This document shows, in pieces, positions 1-6,165 of a DNA stretch of 6,330 nt; the stretch's first letter is position 1, and every line of letters begins with the position of its first letter. Source of the DNA: Treponema sp. (GTDB lineage: Bacteria > Spirochaetota > Spirochaetia > Treponematales > Breznakiellaceae); contig JAITEW010000045.1 of NCBI GenBank assembly GCA_031281855.1, positions 1 to 6,330 on the forward strand, read 5' to 3'. The notes below the pieces were generated by a model. That model was not told the origin of the DNA. It ran no database searches and was given only the letters and a program-made list of their open reading frames with translations. The translations under genes and the position numbers were made by a program.

Positions 1-998
1 TAAAAATCGCAAACGGGGAATTCTATTCCATTGTGGAGGAAAATTCCGCGGTAAAAAAACGCCTGATCCTCACTACTGTCCATGACAAGCAGCGTAGCGT
101 TCAAATCGATCTCTATAGAAGTTTTACCAAAACGATGGCCGACGCCCTCTATGTCGGCAGCCTGGTAGTGGAGAATATCAAACCCCGGCCCAAGGGAGAG
201 CCTTCTATTGAGATGATCATCACTTCCACCAAGGAAGGGACGATTGCCGCAGACGCTATCGATCTTGATTCCACTTCCCATGGCGAGCATCACTACCTGA
301 ACGTGTCCCTAAAGTCCCTGGACGAAGACAACAGGGAATACGAGATTCCCGATTTTGAGCTTGAGCAGAACGAACCGCCTCCTACAGGGCTTTACGAAAA
401 AGCAAAAACCATCAGGGAAGAAAAAAGCCGGAAATTCCCGTGGCTTATCGTCATCCTTGCGGGGCTGGTCCTTATCGCCCTTTGCCTCGCGATCTGGCTT
501 TTCCTTTTCAAAGGGAACCCCCTGGCCCTAAGCGGGAGAAGCCCCCAGGCATCCCAGCCGTTCCGGCCCGTTCCGGCCGCGGAAGTTCCGGCGAAAGAAG
601 CCCCTGTCGAAACCCCGGCGGAAGCCCCCCAGCTTCCTCCTGAACCGGAACCGCAGCAGCCGGCCGCCCAGCCCGCGGCGCCGGCCCAGGCAGCCCCGCC
701 GGCTCAGACGGCTCCGCCGCCGGTCATCGAGGCCCCTGAAACCCCGGCGCCGGTTCCTGCGGCGGCGGCAAGCAGGCGGACCAGGCCCGTTCCTCCGGTG
801 GCTTCCTACAAGGCGCCTACAACTATACCAAGAGAAGGGGCCTCCTACAGGATACGCTGGGGCGATACCCTCTGGGACATCTCGGAGGCCTTTTACCGGA
901 ATCCCTGGCTTTATCCCCGTATTGCGCGGTTCAATAACATCCGCAATCCGGATCTGATCATCTCAGGGACTACGATCCGTATCCCTCCCAGGAATTAG
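1..998 (+). CDS. Hsp70 substrate-binding-domain-like / single-TM / LysM protein (5' partial)
   Basis: Probable inner-membrane protein linking a cytoplasmic domain to peptidoglycan. Numbering is from the GTG at 33. Residues 1-80, plus about 10 in-frame residues before them, resemble the Hsp70/DnaK substrate-binding beta-sandwich: EENSAVKKR matches the 'RNTTIPTKK' strand, then VQIDLYRS, then ENIKPRPKGEPSIEM matches 'GIPPAPRGVPQIEV', then a 'GTIAADAIDLD' strand. No Hsp70 ATPase domain is present. A basic KSRK precedes one hydrophobic helix at about 136-159, so the N-terminus is probably cytoplasmic. Residues 170-255 are a Pro/Ala/Glu-rich spacer. Residues 271-318 form a LysM domain (YRIRWGDTLWDIS, NNIRNPDLI, SGTTIRIP), which binds GlcNAc-containing glycan. 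The frame is open to base 3 and reads KIANGEFYSI, fitting the Hsp70 'GIET.GG' strand. The true start is therefore probably just left of the window; GTG 33 is a weak alternative with poor Shine-Dalgarno support. The next gene starts 3 bases after the stop. LysM and TM calls are firm; the Hsp70-like call is by eye. Confidence 0.88.
   Translation, partial: KIANGEFYSIVEENSAVKKRLILTTVHDKQRSVQIDLYRSFTKTMADALYVGSLVVENIKPRPKGEPSIEMIITSTKEGTIAADAIDLDSTSHGEHHYLNVSLKSLDEDNREYEIPDFELEQNEPPPTGLYEKAKTIREEKSRKFPWLIVILAGLVLIALCLAIWLFLFKGNPLALSGRSPQASQPFRPVPAAEVPAKEAPVETPAEAPQLPPEPEPQQPAAQPAAPAQAAPPAQTAPPPVIEAPETPAPVPAAAASRRTRPVPPVASYKAPTTIPREGASYRIRWGDTLWDISEAFYRNPWLYPRIARFNNIRNPDLIISGTTIRIPPRN
990..993 (+). 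promoter_or_regulatory. Shine-Dalgarno for the transglycosylase, supporting CTG start
   Basis: AGGA lies inside the last codons of the LysM gene, 8 bases before the CTG at 1002. The upstream stop TAG is at 996-998, so a terminating ribosome would sit on this site, which suggests translational coupling. This placement is the main nucleotide-level argument for initiation at 1002 rather than at the TTG at 1179. Confidence 0.45.
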
Positions 999-1001
999 CC
1001 T

Positions 1002-3341
1002 CTGTTTGGGAACAGATTCCCCTTTTCCCTTTGTTTCCTGCTGCTGATATGCGGCTCCTGCGGGGCGGCTCAGGAAATTCTGGGCGTCTCCCGCGAGGAA
1101 GCTGCGGAAAAGCTTAAAGCCGGAGACGCTGCCTTCATCCTTGAAGCCGAACTCCCTTCGGACTACAGGGCCGCCCTTTTGCGGCTCAAATCCCTGACCC
1201 GTATCCACCCGGAGGCGCCTTTTTATGCCGGCCTTATTCTGAAAGGACCGGAACAGGAAAACCCGGAACCTCGGGCTGTCCCCAGGGCGGGGCTTCTCTT
1301 TATCCTGGCCCTGGAAAGCCCTTCTTCTGTTATACGCGGCAAAGCGGCCCTGGAACTCATCCTGCCGGTGCTGGAAGCCGGGGAAACGGCCCTTGCCCGG
1401 GAAGCCCTCTCGCGGCTTGGAAACCGGAGCAAAGGGCAGGAAGCGCCCCTCATCACCCTCAGGGCCGCGTGCCTCTACCGTCTGGGCCGTTTTGCCGATG
1501 TGCCGAAACTGTACGGCTCCCCGGGGACTCCGGCCGGCCAGGGGGGCGATCCGGTCCCGGCGCTATGGGACCGCATCCTCCCATTTCTGGCTGAACGGAA
1601 AGCCCGGAAGGCGCCGGATGAAACCGCCTGGGTAAGTATCAAAAACTTCTTTTTTTCCCTTCCTGTCACGGAAGAGCGGCGGTGGATCTTCGCTGAACTG
1701 GAACGCCTGGATCCCGGATTGTTCAGCGAAAGCGAGACTGCGGCTCTTTTTGGGAGAGCCGCTACTGCCCGCTCGGCCTTCGGCCAGGGGCTTTCTTTTT
1801 TCCGGCAGGTTCTTGAAACAGAGAAGGAACTGTTCTTTCGCTATCCCGAGCTCATTACCGACCTGGGCAGGTGTTTTCAGTTTACCCCGGAGGCCCGTAA
1901 AGAAGGGCTCGCCTTCTTTTCCGAATGCGCGGCGCTTTTTGAAAACCCCGGAAAGGCCGAAGCCGGAAAAGAGGACCCCGGCGAAACCCGGCTCCTTAAG
2001 TACCGCTTCCTTTACTTTGCCGGAAGGATAGCGCGGCAGGATGAACAGTACCTCAAGTCAAGCGAATTTTTTGAGCGCGCCCTGGACGCCGCGCCGGACT
2101 CCCTCCAGGCCGACGCCTGTATCTGGTATATTCTGATGAATGTCCTGGCCGAGCTGCCGGAACCATCTGCCGGGAACGGGGTTTCCGCTCTGGAAGCGGC
2201 GGCGGATCTGGTAAAATCCTGGCTGCCCCGTATGTCCCAGGCCTCTTACTTCGACGATGTCATGGATCGCCTGTCCCGGCGGCTGGTAAGCGCCAGGCAA
2301 TGGAAAACAATGCTGGGGGTTTTCGACGCCATGGATCTGTCCCGTACCGGCGCAGCGGCCCAGTACGCCTGGATTTTAGGCAGAGCGGTTCAGGAAGGGT
2401 TCCTCGAAACCCGCCGGACAGCGGAGGATTTTTTCAAAACAGCCTTTGAAGCAGGGAACGCTTCTATGTATTACCGGGTTATGAGCGCCTCGAAACTGGG
2501 GATTTCCCTCGTACCTGCCGGTGAAAGTCCTGCCGGTGAAAACTCCGGGGGCCCTGATGCGGATACTTCCGGCAGTCCCGCGACTCAGGGGCTGATGGAT
2601 TTTCTTCTGGGGTTTTTTGAATTTAACGCCCCTGCTCTGGCTGCGCCGTATATCAGGGAACAGGAACAAAACCTCTCTATTTCCGATTTGAGGGTTCTGG
2701 CAAAAAACTTAGGCGGCCAGGGAAGCAGGGATGAATCCATCAACCTTGCGGCCCGTTATATGGCCCGTGAGGATTATACTGTTACCAGGGATGATCTTCT
2801 CCTTTTTTATCCCAGGCATTTTCAGGAACTCATTGAAAAAAACGCCCGGGACGCGGGCATAAGCGCCGGGCTTCTGTTCGGCCTGGTCAGGACGGAAAGT
2901 TCTTTTATGCCCGATGCGGTATCCCGTTCCGGCGCTGTGGGCCTAACCCAGCTCATGGCGCCTACTGCCCTGGATATGGCGGGCCGCATAGCCCGGCAGG
3001 GAGGTCCGGATTACCGCTCCGAAGACGGCATTGATTTGAAAAACCCGGAAGTCAACGCCCGGATCGGCGCTTATTACCTCAGATACCTTACCGATCAACT
3101 GGAAAGCCCCATGCTGGCCCTTATCGCCTATAACGGCGGCCTGGGCCGCATCAGGCGCTGGCTGGCGGCTGACAACAACACCGGGGGCTTGGCGGAAGAC
3201 CTCTTTCTTGAAACCATCGAATTCGATGAAACCCGCGACTACGGCCGCCGGGTCCTGGCCGCAGCGGCAGTTTACGGCTACCTGTATTACGGTATGAGTA
3301 TGGAGGCGGTAGTCCGGGGCATCTACCGGACGGTTTTGTAG
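1002..3341 (+). CDS. Slt70-like soluble lytic murein transglycosylase with TPR-like N-terminus
   Basis: Cleaves the MurNAc-GlcNAc bond of peptidoglycan to give 1,6-anhydroMurNAc ends, acting in the periplasm. Numbered from CTG 1002 (779 aa): residues 5-20 form a hydrophobic leader ending in ICGSC, a relaxed spirochaete-style lipobox with C20 as possible lipidation site, or a signal peptidase I signal. Residues about 25-600 are Ala/Leu-rich helical repeats like the Slt70 solenoid; a TPR-like pair lies near 332-385. The SLT domain spans about 604-767: catalytic Glu632 in RTESSF, GAVGLTQLM (644-652), NARIGAYYL (684 on), ALIAYNGG (706-713) and ETIEFDETRDYGRRV (737-751), as in family 1 lytic transglycosylases. 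Start choice: the frame is open from the previous stop, and the leader makes sense only if translated. No ATG, GTG or TTG precedes the TTG at 1179, which would delete the leader. CTG 1002 has AGGA at 990-993, 8 bases upstream. Catalytic identity is secure; the exact start is not. Confidence 0.9.
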   Translation: MFGNRFPFSLCFLLLICGSCGAAQEILGVSREEAAEKLKAGDAAFILEAELPSDYRAALLRLKSLTRIHPEAPFYAGLILKGPEQENPEPRAVPRAGLLFILALESPSSVIRGKAALELILPVLEAGETALAREALSRLGNRSKGQEAPLITLRAACLYRLGRFADVPKLYGSPGTPAGQGGDPVPALWDRILPFLAERKARKAPDETAWVSIKNFFFSLPVTEERRWIFAELERLDPGLFSESETAALFGRAATARSAFGQGLSFFRQVLETEKELFFRYPELITDLGRCFQFTPEARKEGLAFFSECAALFENPGKAEAGKEDPGETRLLKYRFLYFAGRIARQDEQYLKSSEFFERALDAAPDSLQADACIWYILMNVLAELPEPSAGNGVSALEAAADLVKSWLPRMSQASYFDDVMDRLSRRLVSARQWKTMLGVFDAMDLSRTGAAAQYAWILGRAVQEGFLETRRTAEDFFKTAFEAGNASMYYRVMSASKLGISLVPAGESPAGENSGGPDADTSGSPATQGLMDFLLGFFEFNAPALAAPYIREQEQNLSISDLRVLAKNLGGQGSRDESINLAARYMAREDYTVTRDDLLLFYPRHFQELIEKNARDAGISAGLLFGLVRTESSFMPDAVSRSGAVGLTQLMAPTALDMAGRIARQGGPDYRSEDGIDLKNPEVNARIGAYYLRYLTDQLESPMLALIAYNGGLGRIRRWLAADNNTGGLAEDLFLETIEFDETRDYGRRVLAAAAVYGYLYYGMSMEAVVRGIYRTVL
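2514..2541 (+). repeat. Two-copy tandem repeat of a 13-base unit, 15-base period, inside the transglycosylase gene
   Basis: The 13-base unit cctgccggtgaaa occurs at 2514-2526 and again at 2529-2541. It encodes PAGES then PAGEN at the start of a Gly/Ser/Pro/Asp-rich stretch, probably a flexible surface loop or linker between helical repeats before the SLT domain. It looks like a small in-frame slippage duplication. Confidence 0.7.
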
Positions 3342-3361
3342 GACCGCAGCGTATTGCTCGA

Positions 3362-4213
3362 TTAAAAACTAGTTGTGTCAGGATCCGAGGAATACCCTAC
3401 GCAGCCTTTAAGCCCCGCAATCAGCTTAACATCGTCCTCAGCAAGCTTGAAACCGAATACATCGAGGTTTTCCCTGATGCGCTGCGGCGTTACCGATTTA
3501 GGCAGAGGCAGAAAGCCCATTTGCAGGCTCCAGCGGATACAAATTTGCGCGATAGATTTACCGTACTTTTCCGCAAGAACCTTCATCTCAGGGACATCAA
3601 AAATTTTGCCGATGCCCAGAGGGCTGTAGGCCTCCAAAACCATGTTCCGCTTACGGCAATATTCCACAACCTCGTCCTGCGTGTCCCCGGGGCAAAGCCG
3701 TATTTGGTTTACCATAGGCGCGACGGAAGCTGTCTTTAACAGGGGTTCAATATGGCGCTTATGAAAATTGCTGATCCCGATGGAGCGGACGCGCCCGGCT
3801 TTGTAGAGTTCCTCAAAGGCCTTCCAGGTGCCGGCATTGGCTTCCTGCCAGTTATCCCTGAATTTTACCGGGTTGGGCCAGTGGATAAGATAAAGATCAA
3901 GATAATCAAGGCCGAGTTTTTTCATACTGGACTCAAAAGCCTTGAGGGTAGCTTCATACCCGTGATCCTGATTCCAGAGCTTAGTGGTGATGAAAAGTTC
4001 CTTTCTTGGAACGCCTGCCTGGCTGATTGCGGCGCCGACGCTTTCTTCGTTGCCGTAAGCGGCTGCGGTGTCGATATGGCGGTAACCTGCGCCAATGGCG
4101 GCCTTTACGGACGAGACGCACACATCGCCGTCAGGGGTTTGCCAGGTGCCAAAACCGATAGAAGGGATTTTTACGCCATTGGAGAACGTGTAAAAAGCTG
4201 CAGCATCGTTCAT
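3362..4213 (-). CDS. Aldo/keto reductase, AKR5-like (2,5-diketogluconate reductase type)
   Basis: Cytoplasmic NADPH-dependent reductase of aldehydes or ketones; the substrate is not predictable. At 283 aa it has the usual length of bacterial AKR5-type enzymes and a complete (beta/alpha)8 pattern. Visible motifs: GFGTW (20-24); HIDTAAAYGNE with catalytic Asp48 and Tyr53; TTKLW with Lys78; LIHWP with His111; SIGISNF (144-150); VNQI (168-171); EAYSPLG (194-200); and the NADPH 2'-phosphate motif LPKSVTPQRIREN (237-249). The tetrad Asp-Tyr-Lys-His is therefore intact. One oddity: the usual 'NQIELHP' reads NQIRLCP here (169-175), changing a Glu and a His near the substrate side. I chose the ATG at 4213 because GTGAGGA lies 4 bases upstream and the protein then begins like family members. 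A longer in-frame start at 4330 would run back into the preceding gene. Last gene of the minus-strand operon. Confidence 0.95.
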   Translation of the reverse strand: MNDAAAFYTFSNGVKIPSIGFGTWQTPDGDVCVSSVKAAIGAGYRHIDTAAAYGNEESVGAAISQAGVPRKELFITTKLWNQDHGYEATLKAFESSMKKLGLDYLDLYLIHWPNPVKFRDNWQEANAGTWKAFEELYKAGRVRSIGISNFHKRHIEPLLKTASVAPMVNQIRLCPGDTQDEVVEYCRKRNMVLEAYSPLGIGKIFDVPEMKVLAEKYGKSIAQICIRWSLQMGFLPLPKSVTPQRIRENLDVFGFKLAEDDVKLIAGLKGCVGYSSDPDTTSF

Positions 4214-4217
4214 AAAA

Positions 4218-4224
4218 TCCTCAC
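4218..4224 (-). promoter_or_regulatory. Shine-Dalgarno of the aldo/keto reductase, overlapping the upstream stop codon
   Basis: On the minus strand GTGAGGA is followed by TTTT and then ATG at 4213. Its TGA is the stop codon (4223-4221) of the preceding gene. This fixes the reductase start and implies translational coupling of the two genes. Confidence 0.75.
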
Positions 4225-5063
4225 TTAATAATACTGGTTTTCCCCGGACTGTTCCGGCCTTCCAGGTTGGGCAGCCTCTTTTCCAGGGCAGCAAGGGATA
4301 TCTCCACATCCTCGTGAACTTCCTTCTCATGGATGCAGCCTACGGTGATCATGTCGATAGGACGGATAATATTCCAGTTGAACGTAAGCCCTACGTAAGG
4401 AGTGGTCCTCCCAGCGGCCATGGGCTTTATGGTCATCACCGGTTTCTTCGCTTCATGGATGATCCGTATCACCGATTCAATCTCTATCTGCATCAGGAAT
4501 CCCAGACAGTTCAGGATCTGTATGTAGGTTTCCACGTCATAGCCGTTGAGGTCTGTGTACTGGATTATCTCGGGCATGTGGGCGGAAAGCCCCGGTATGA
4601 GGCCGCACTCCCGGATCATGTCCGTGTAGTCCGGAAGCCGTTCTATGGTCCTTTTGTTTTTGTTCACCAGTTGTTCGCAGCAGGAATGGTGTATCAAGCA
4701 GAATGTGGAACCGATTTCCGCGCTGGTCTTGAATATGGCCTTGGTTTCTTTCCTGGCTGCTTCGTTGTCGTTTACATTGATAATAGGGGTGTCGATGAGG
4801 ATCAATTTTTTCCCTATCTTGTCCTGTACCCGTTTTATCTTGTCCAGGCACTCAGGAGCCGAAGAAAAAGGCGCCATCCAGGCGTCTATACCGTATTCAA
4901 GGAAAGCGTTAAGCACCGTAAGCGTCGAATCGACAGTAGAATGATGATTTTTAATAAATTCATCCGATGCGTGCCCTGTATGACTCCAGCCGAACATCCA
5001 GTTGGATCCTATCAACAATCTCGGCAGGGAAACCCCCGCTACAGTCGTTCTGGGAAATGCCAT
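4221..5063 (-). CDS. Uncharacterised protein, probable TIM barrel distantly like aldo/keto reductases
   Basis: I do not recognise a named family for this 280-aa soluble protein, which has no signal peptide or membrane helix. Alternating beta-strand and helix segments suggest a TIM barrel: LLIGSNWMFG (16-25), GIDAWMAPF (58-66), KKLILIDTPI (85-94), TFCLIHHSCC (120-129), GLIPGLSAHMPEII (154-167), FLMQIE (189-194), VMTIKPMAAGR (209-219) and MITVGCIHEKEVHEDV (238-253). The last three are reminiscent of the C-terminal half of aldo/keto reductases ('GxSxHxPE', 'xxKPxxxGR', 'xxGxxxxEE'), but the N-terminal Asp-Tyr-Lys-His tetrad is not evident, so the reaction may differ or be absent. Conserved-looking His, Cys and Glu clusters (HHSCCE 125-130, HMPE 162-165) could bind a metal; this is inference. 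ATG 5063 is preceded by AAGGAG at 6-base spacing. It lies 22 bases after the GpsA-like gene and 7 bases before the reductase start. Confidence 0.85.
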   Translation of the reverse strand: MAFPRTTVAGVSLPRLLIGSNWMFGWSHTGHASDEFIKNHHSTVDSTLTVLNAFLEYGIDAWMAPFSSAPECLDKIKRVQDKIGKKLILIDTPIINVNDNEAARKETKAIFKTSAEIGSTFCLIHHSCCEQLVNKNKRTIERLPDYTDMIRECGLIPGLSAHMPEIIQYTDLNGYDVETYIQILNCLGFLMQIEIESVIRIIHEAKKPVMTIKPMAAGRTTPYVGLTFNWNIIRPIDMITVGCIHEKEVHEDVEISLAALEKRLPNLEGRNSPGKTSIIK

Positions 5064-5069
5064 GGTATT

Positions 5070-5075
5070 CTCCTT
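5070..5075 (-). promoter_or_regulatory. Strong Shine-Dalgarno of the TIM-barrel gene
   Basis: On the minus strand AAGGAG lies 6 bases before the ATG at 5063, in the 22-base gap after the GpsA-like gene. It is the best ribosome-binding match in the window and fixes this start. Confidence 0.75.
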
Positions 5076-5085
5076 CCTGATAATA

Positions 5086-6147
5086 TTACAGCATATCCTT
5101 CAAATGATCCACCGTTTCGGACTCAAACTTCTCCCAGGGTATATCCACCGGCGCGTTGCGGGAGATGATGTCGTCGATGTGCAGCAGCAGGGGGAAATCC
5201 TCAGCCCTGGCCTTGCGCCGGGCGATCTGTTTGCGTATGGCGCTGGCGGTGCGTTTGGCGATGACCACCGATTCCAGGGTTACCCCTTTGAGCGCCTCCA
5301 TGGCCTTGTCAAAGGAAAGGCCCCTTCCCAGAAGGGTGCCTATGAGCCTGGTACGGCCGCCGAAAATCGTGACGTAAAGGTCCCCTGCGCCGAAGACGAT
5401 GTTTTCGTCCAAGCCGCCGCAAAGGGCCAGGATACGGCGCATCTCCCTGACGCTCTGGCCGAAGAGGCAGGCCTGGGAGTTGTAGTGGACTTTTCCTGTT
5501 TCGTTTTCCCGCTTTTCAGCAAGGCCCACTGCCAGGCTCACCGCCAGGGCGTAGGCGTTTTTCATAGCCACCGCACATTCCACGCCGGTTACGTCGGTGG
5601 AAAGGCTGATATGATAATAAGAAGTTTCAAACCAGGACTTGAATTTCCGCAAAAGGGCGATGTCGCCGCCGCAGAAACAGATCCCCGTGGGATCGCGATC
5701 CGCCAGTTCGTAGCTGGTACAGGGGCCGCCGACGGCGTTGAGGGAAAGCTTTTTGTTCCCCAGCCTTGACTGGTAGAGCCTGGGATAGGAAATAAGATCC
5801 CCTTCCGGGGTTTCCCACATGCCTTTGGTAATAGAAAGCACCGGCAGGCTTTCGGGGATCACGGGCAGTATGGTTTCTGAAAACCAGTCAACCCCGAAGC
5901 TGCTCACACCGCCGATAAGGAGATCCGCGCCTTCAAGGGCCTTTTCCAGATCTTCAATCTGAAAGTACTTTATCCCATCAGGAAGCCTGCGTTTGAGGTT
6001 TTTGTGGAACCCTGTTTTTTCAGCTTCGGCGATTATCTCCCGGTCCAGAGGGGTCCCTGCCAGGCGCACTTCGTGGCCGTTGTCCCTTGCGGGGTAACTC
6101 ATTGCCGAACCCATCATCCCGGAACCAACAACTGTGATAACCGCCAT
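5086..6147 (-). CDS. gpsA: GpsA-like NAD(P)-dependent glycerol-3-phosphate dehydrogenase, divergent
   Basis: Family role: cytoplasmic interconversion of dihydroxyacetone phosphate and sn-glycerol-3-phosphate, feeding phospholipid synthesis. The 353 aa are slightly longer than typical GpsA. Visible: Rossmann motif VVGSGMMG (6-13); GVSSFG (80-85), matching the 'VPSHVFG' loop; SITKGM (105-110); GGPCTSYELADRDPTG (140-155), matching 'SGPSFAxEVAxxxPT'; GVECAVAMKNAYA (188-200) with the catalytic Lys196; GAGDLYVT (253-260); and a helical C-terminus. Substrate-pocket positions deviate: the 'SRNRxFG' motif reads GRTRLIG (264-270), so the phosphate-contacting Asn is Thr; 'VEG' reads LES (291-293); and 'NARTAL' reads NSQACL (223-228), losing an Arg. 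These changes suggest a paralogue or a different phosphorylated or carboxylated substrate, so the symbol is tentative. ATG 6147 has GAGAGG 9 bases upstream. It sits between an esterase gene (18-base gap) and the barrel gene. Alternative: another 6-phosphogluconate-dehydrogenase-fold oxidoreductase. Confidence 0.88.
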   Translation of the reverse strand: MAVITVVGSGMMGSAMSYPARDNGHEVRLAGTPLDREIIAEAEKTGFHKNLKRRLPDGIKYFQIEDLEKALEGADLLIGGVSSFGVDWFSETILPVIPESLPVLSITKGMWETPEGDLISYPRLYQSRLGNKKLSLNAVGGPCTSYELADRDPTGICFCGGDIALLRKFKSWFETSYYHISLSTDVTGVECAVAMKNAYALAVSLAVGLAEKRENETGKVHYNSQACLFGQSVREMRRILALCGGLDENIVFGAGDLYVTIFGGRTRLIGTLLGRGLSFDKAMEALKGVTLESVVIAKRTASAIRKQIARRKARAEDFPLLLHIDDIISRNAPVDIPWEKFESETVDHLKDML

Positions 6148-6156
6148 CCTGCTTTA

Positions 6157-6162
6157 CCTCTC
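6157..6162 (-). promoter_or_regulatory. Shine-Dalgarno of the GpsA-like gene
   Basis: On the minus strand GAGAGG lies 9 bases before the ATG at 6147 and just after the stop of the esterase gene. The spacing is slightly long but acceptable; no better start with a stronger site is visible nearby. Confidence 0.55.
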
Positions 6163-6165
6163 GCT

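Noticed and set aside
570..790. GC-rich, repetitive CCG/GCC tract, considered as a nucleotide repeat array
   Set aside because: There is no regular unit; it is explained by a Pro/Ala/Glu-rich protein linker between the membrane helix and the LysM domain.
1006..1047. TTG at 1006 as an alternative start for the transglycosylase
   Set aside because: It is in a different frame and meets a TGA after 13 codons, so it would need a frameshift.
3342..3361. Possible small hairpin AGC-GTATT-GCT between the convergent genes
   Set aside because: The stem is only three base pairs and no T-run follows on either strand, so it is not a credible terminator.
3752..4228. Plus-strand open frame of 158 codons opposite the aldo/keto reductase
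   Set aside because: The opposite strand encodes all catalytic motifs of an aldo/keto reductase, so this frame is a codon-bias shadow.
4214..4330. 39-residue N-terminal extension of the aldo/keto reductase (start at 4330)
   Set aside because: The extension overlaps the end of the barrel gene, reads as a Trp/Arg/Pro-rich sequence unlike the family, and the ATG at 4213 has a good ribosome-binding site.
4314..5168. Long plus-strand open frame of 284 codons opposite the barrel gene
   Set aside because: It lies antisense to a gene with a strong Shine-Dalgarno and coherent protein. Its translation is low in structure logic, rich in His, Arg and Pro, and overlaps two operon genes.
5002..5769. Plus-strand open frame of 255 codons opposite the GpsA-like gene
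   Set aside because: It is a shadow of the conserved dehydrogenase frame; it shows no recognisable domain and spans the intergenic ribosome-binding region of the opposite operon.
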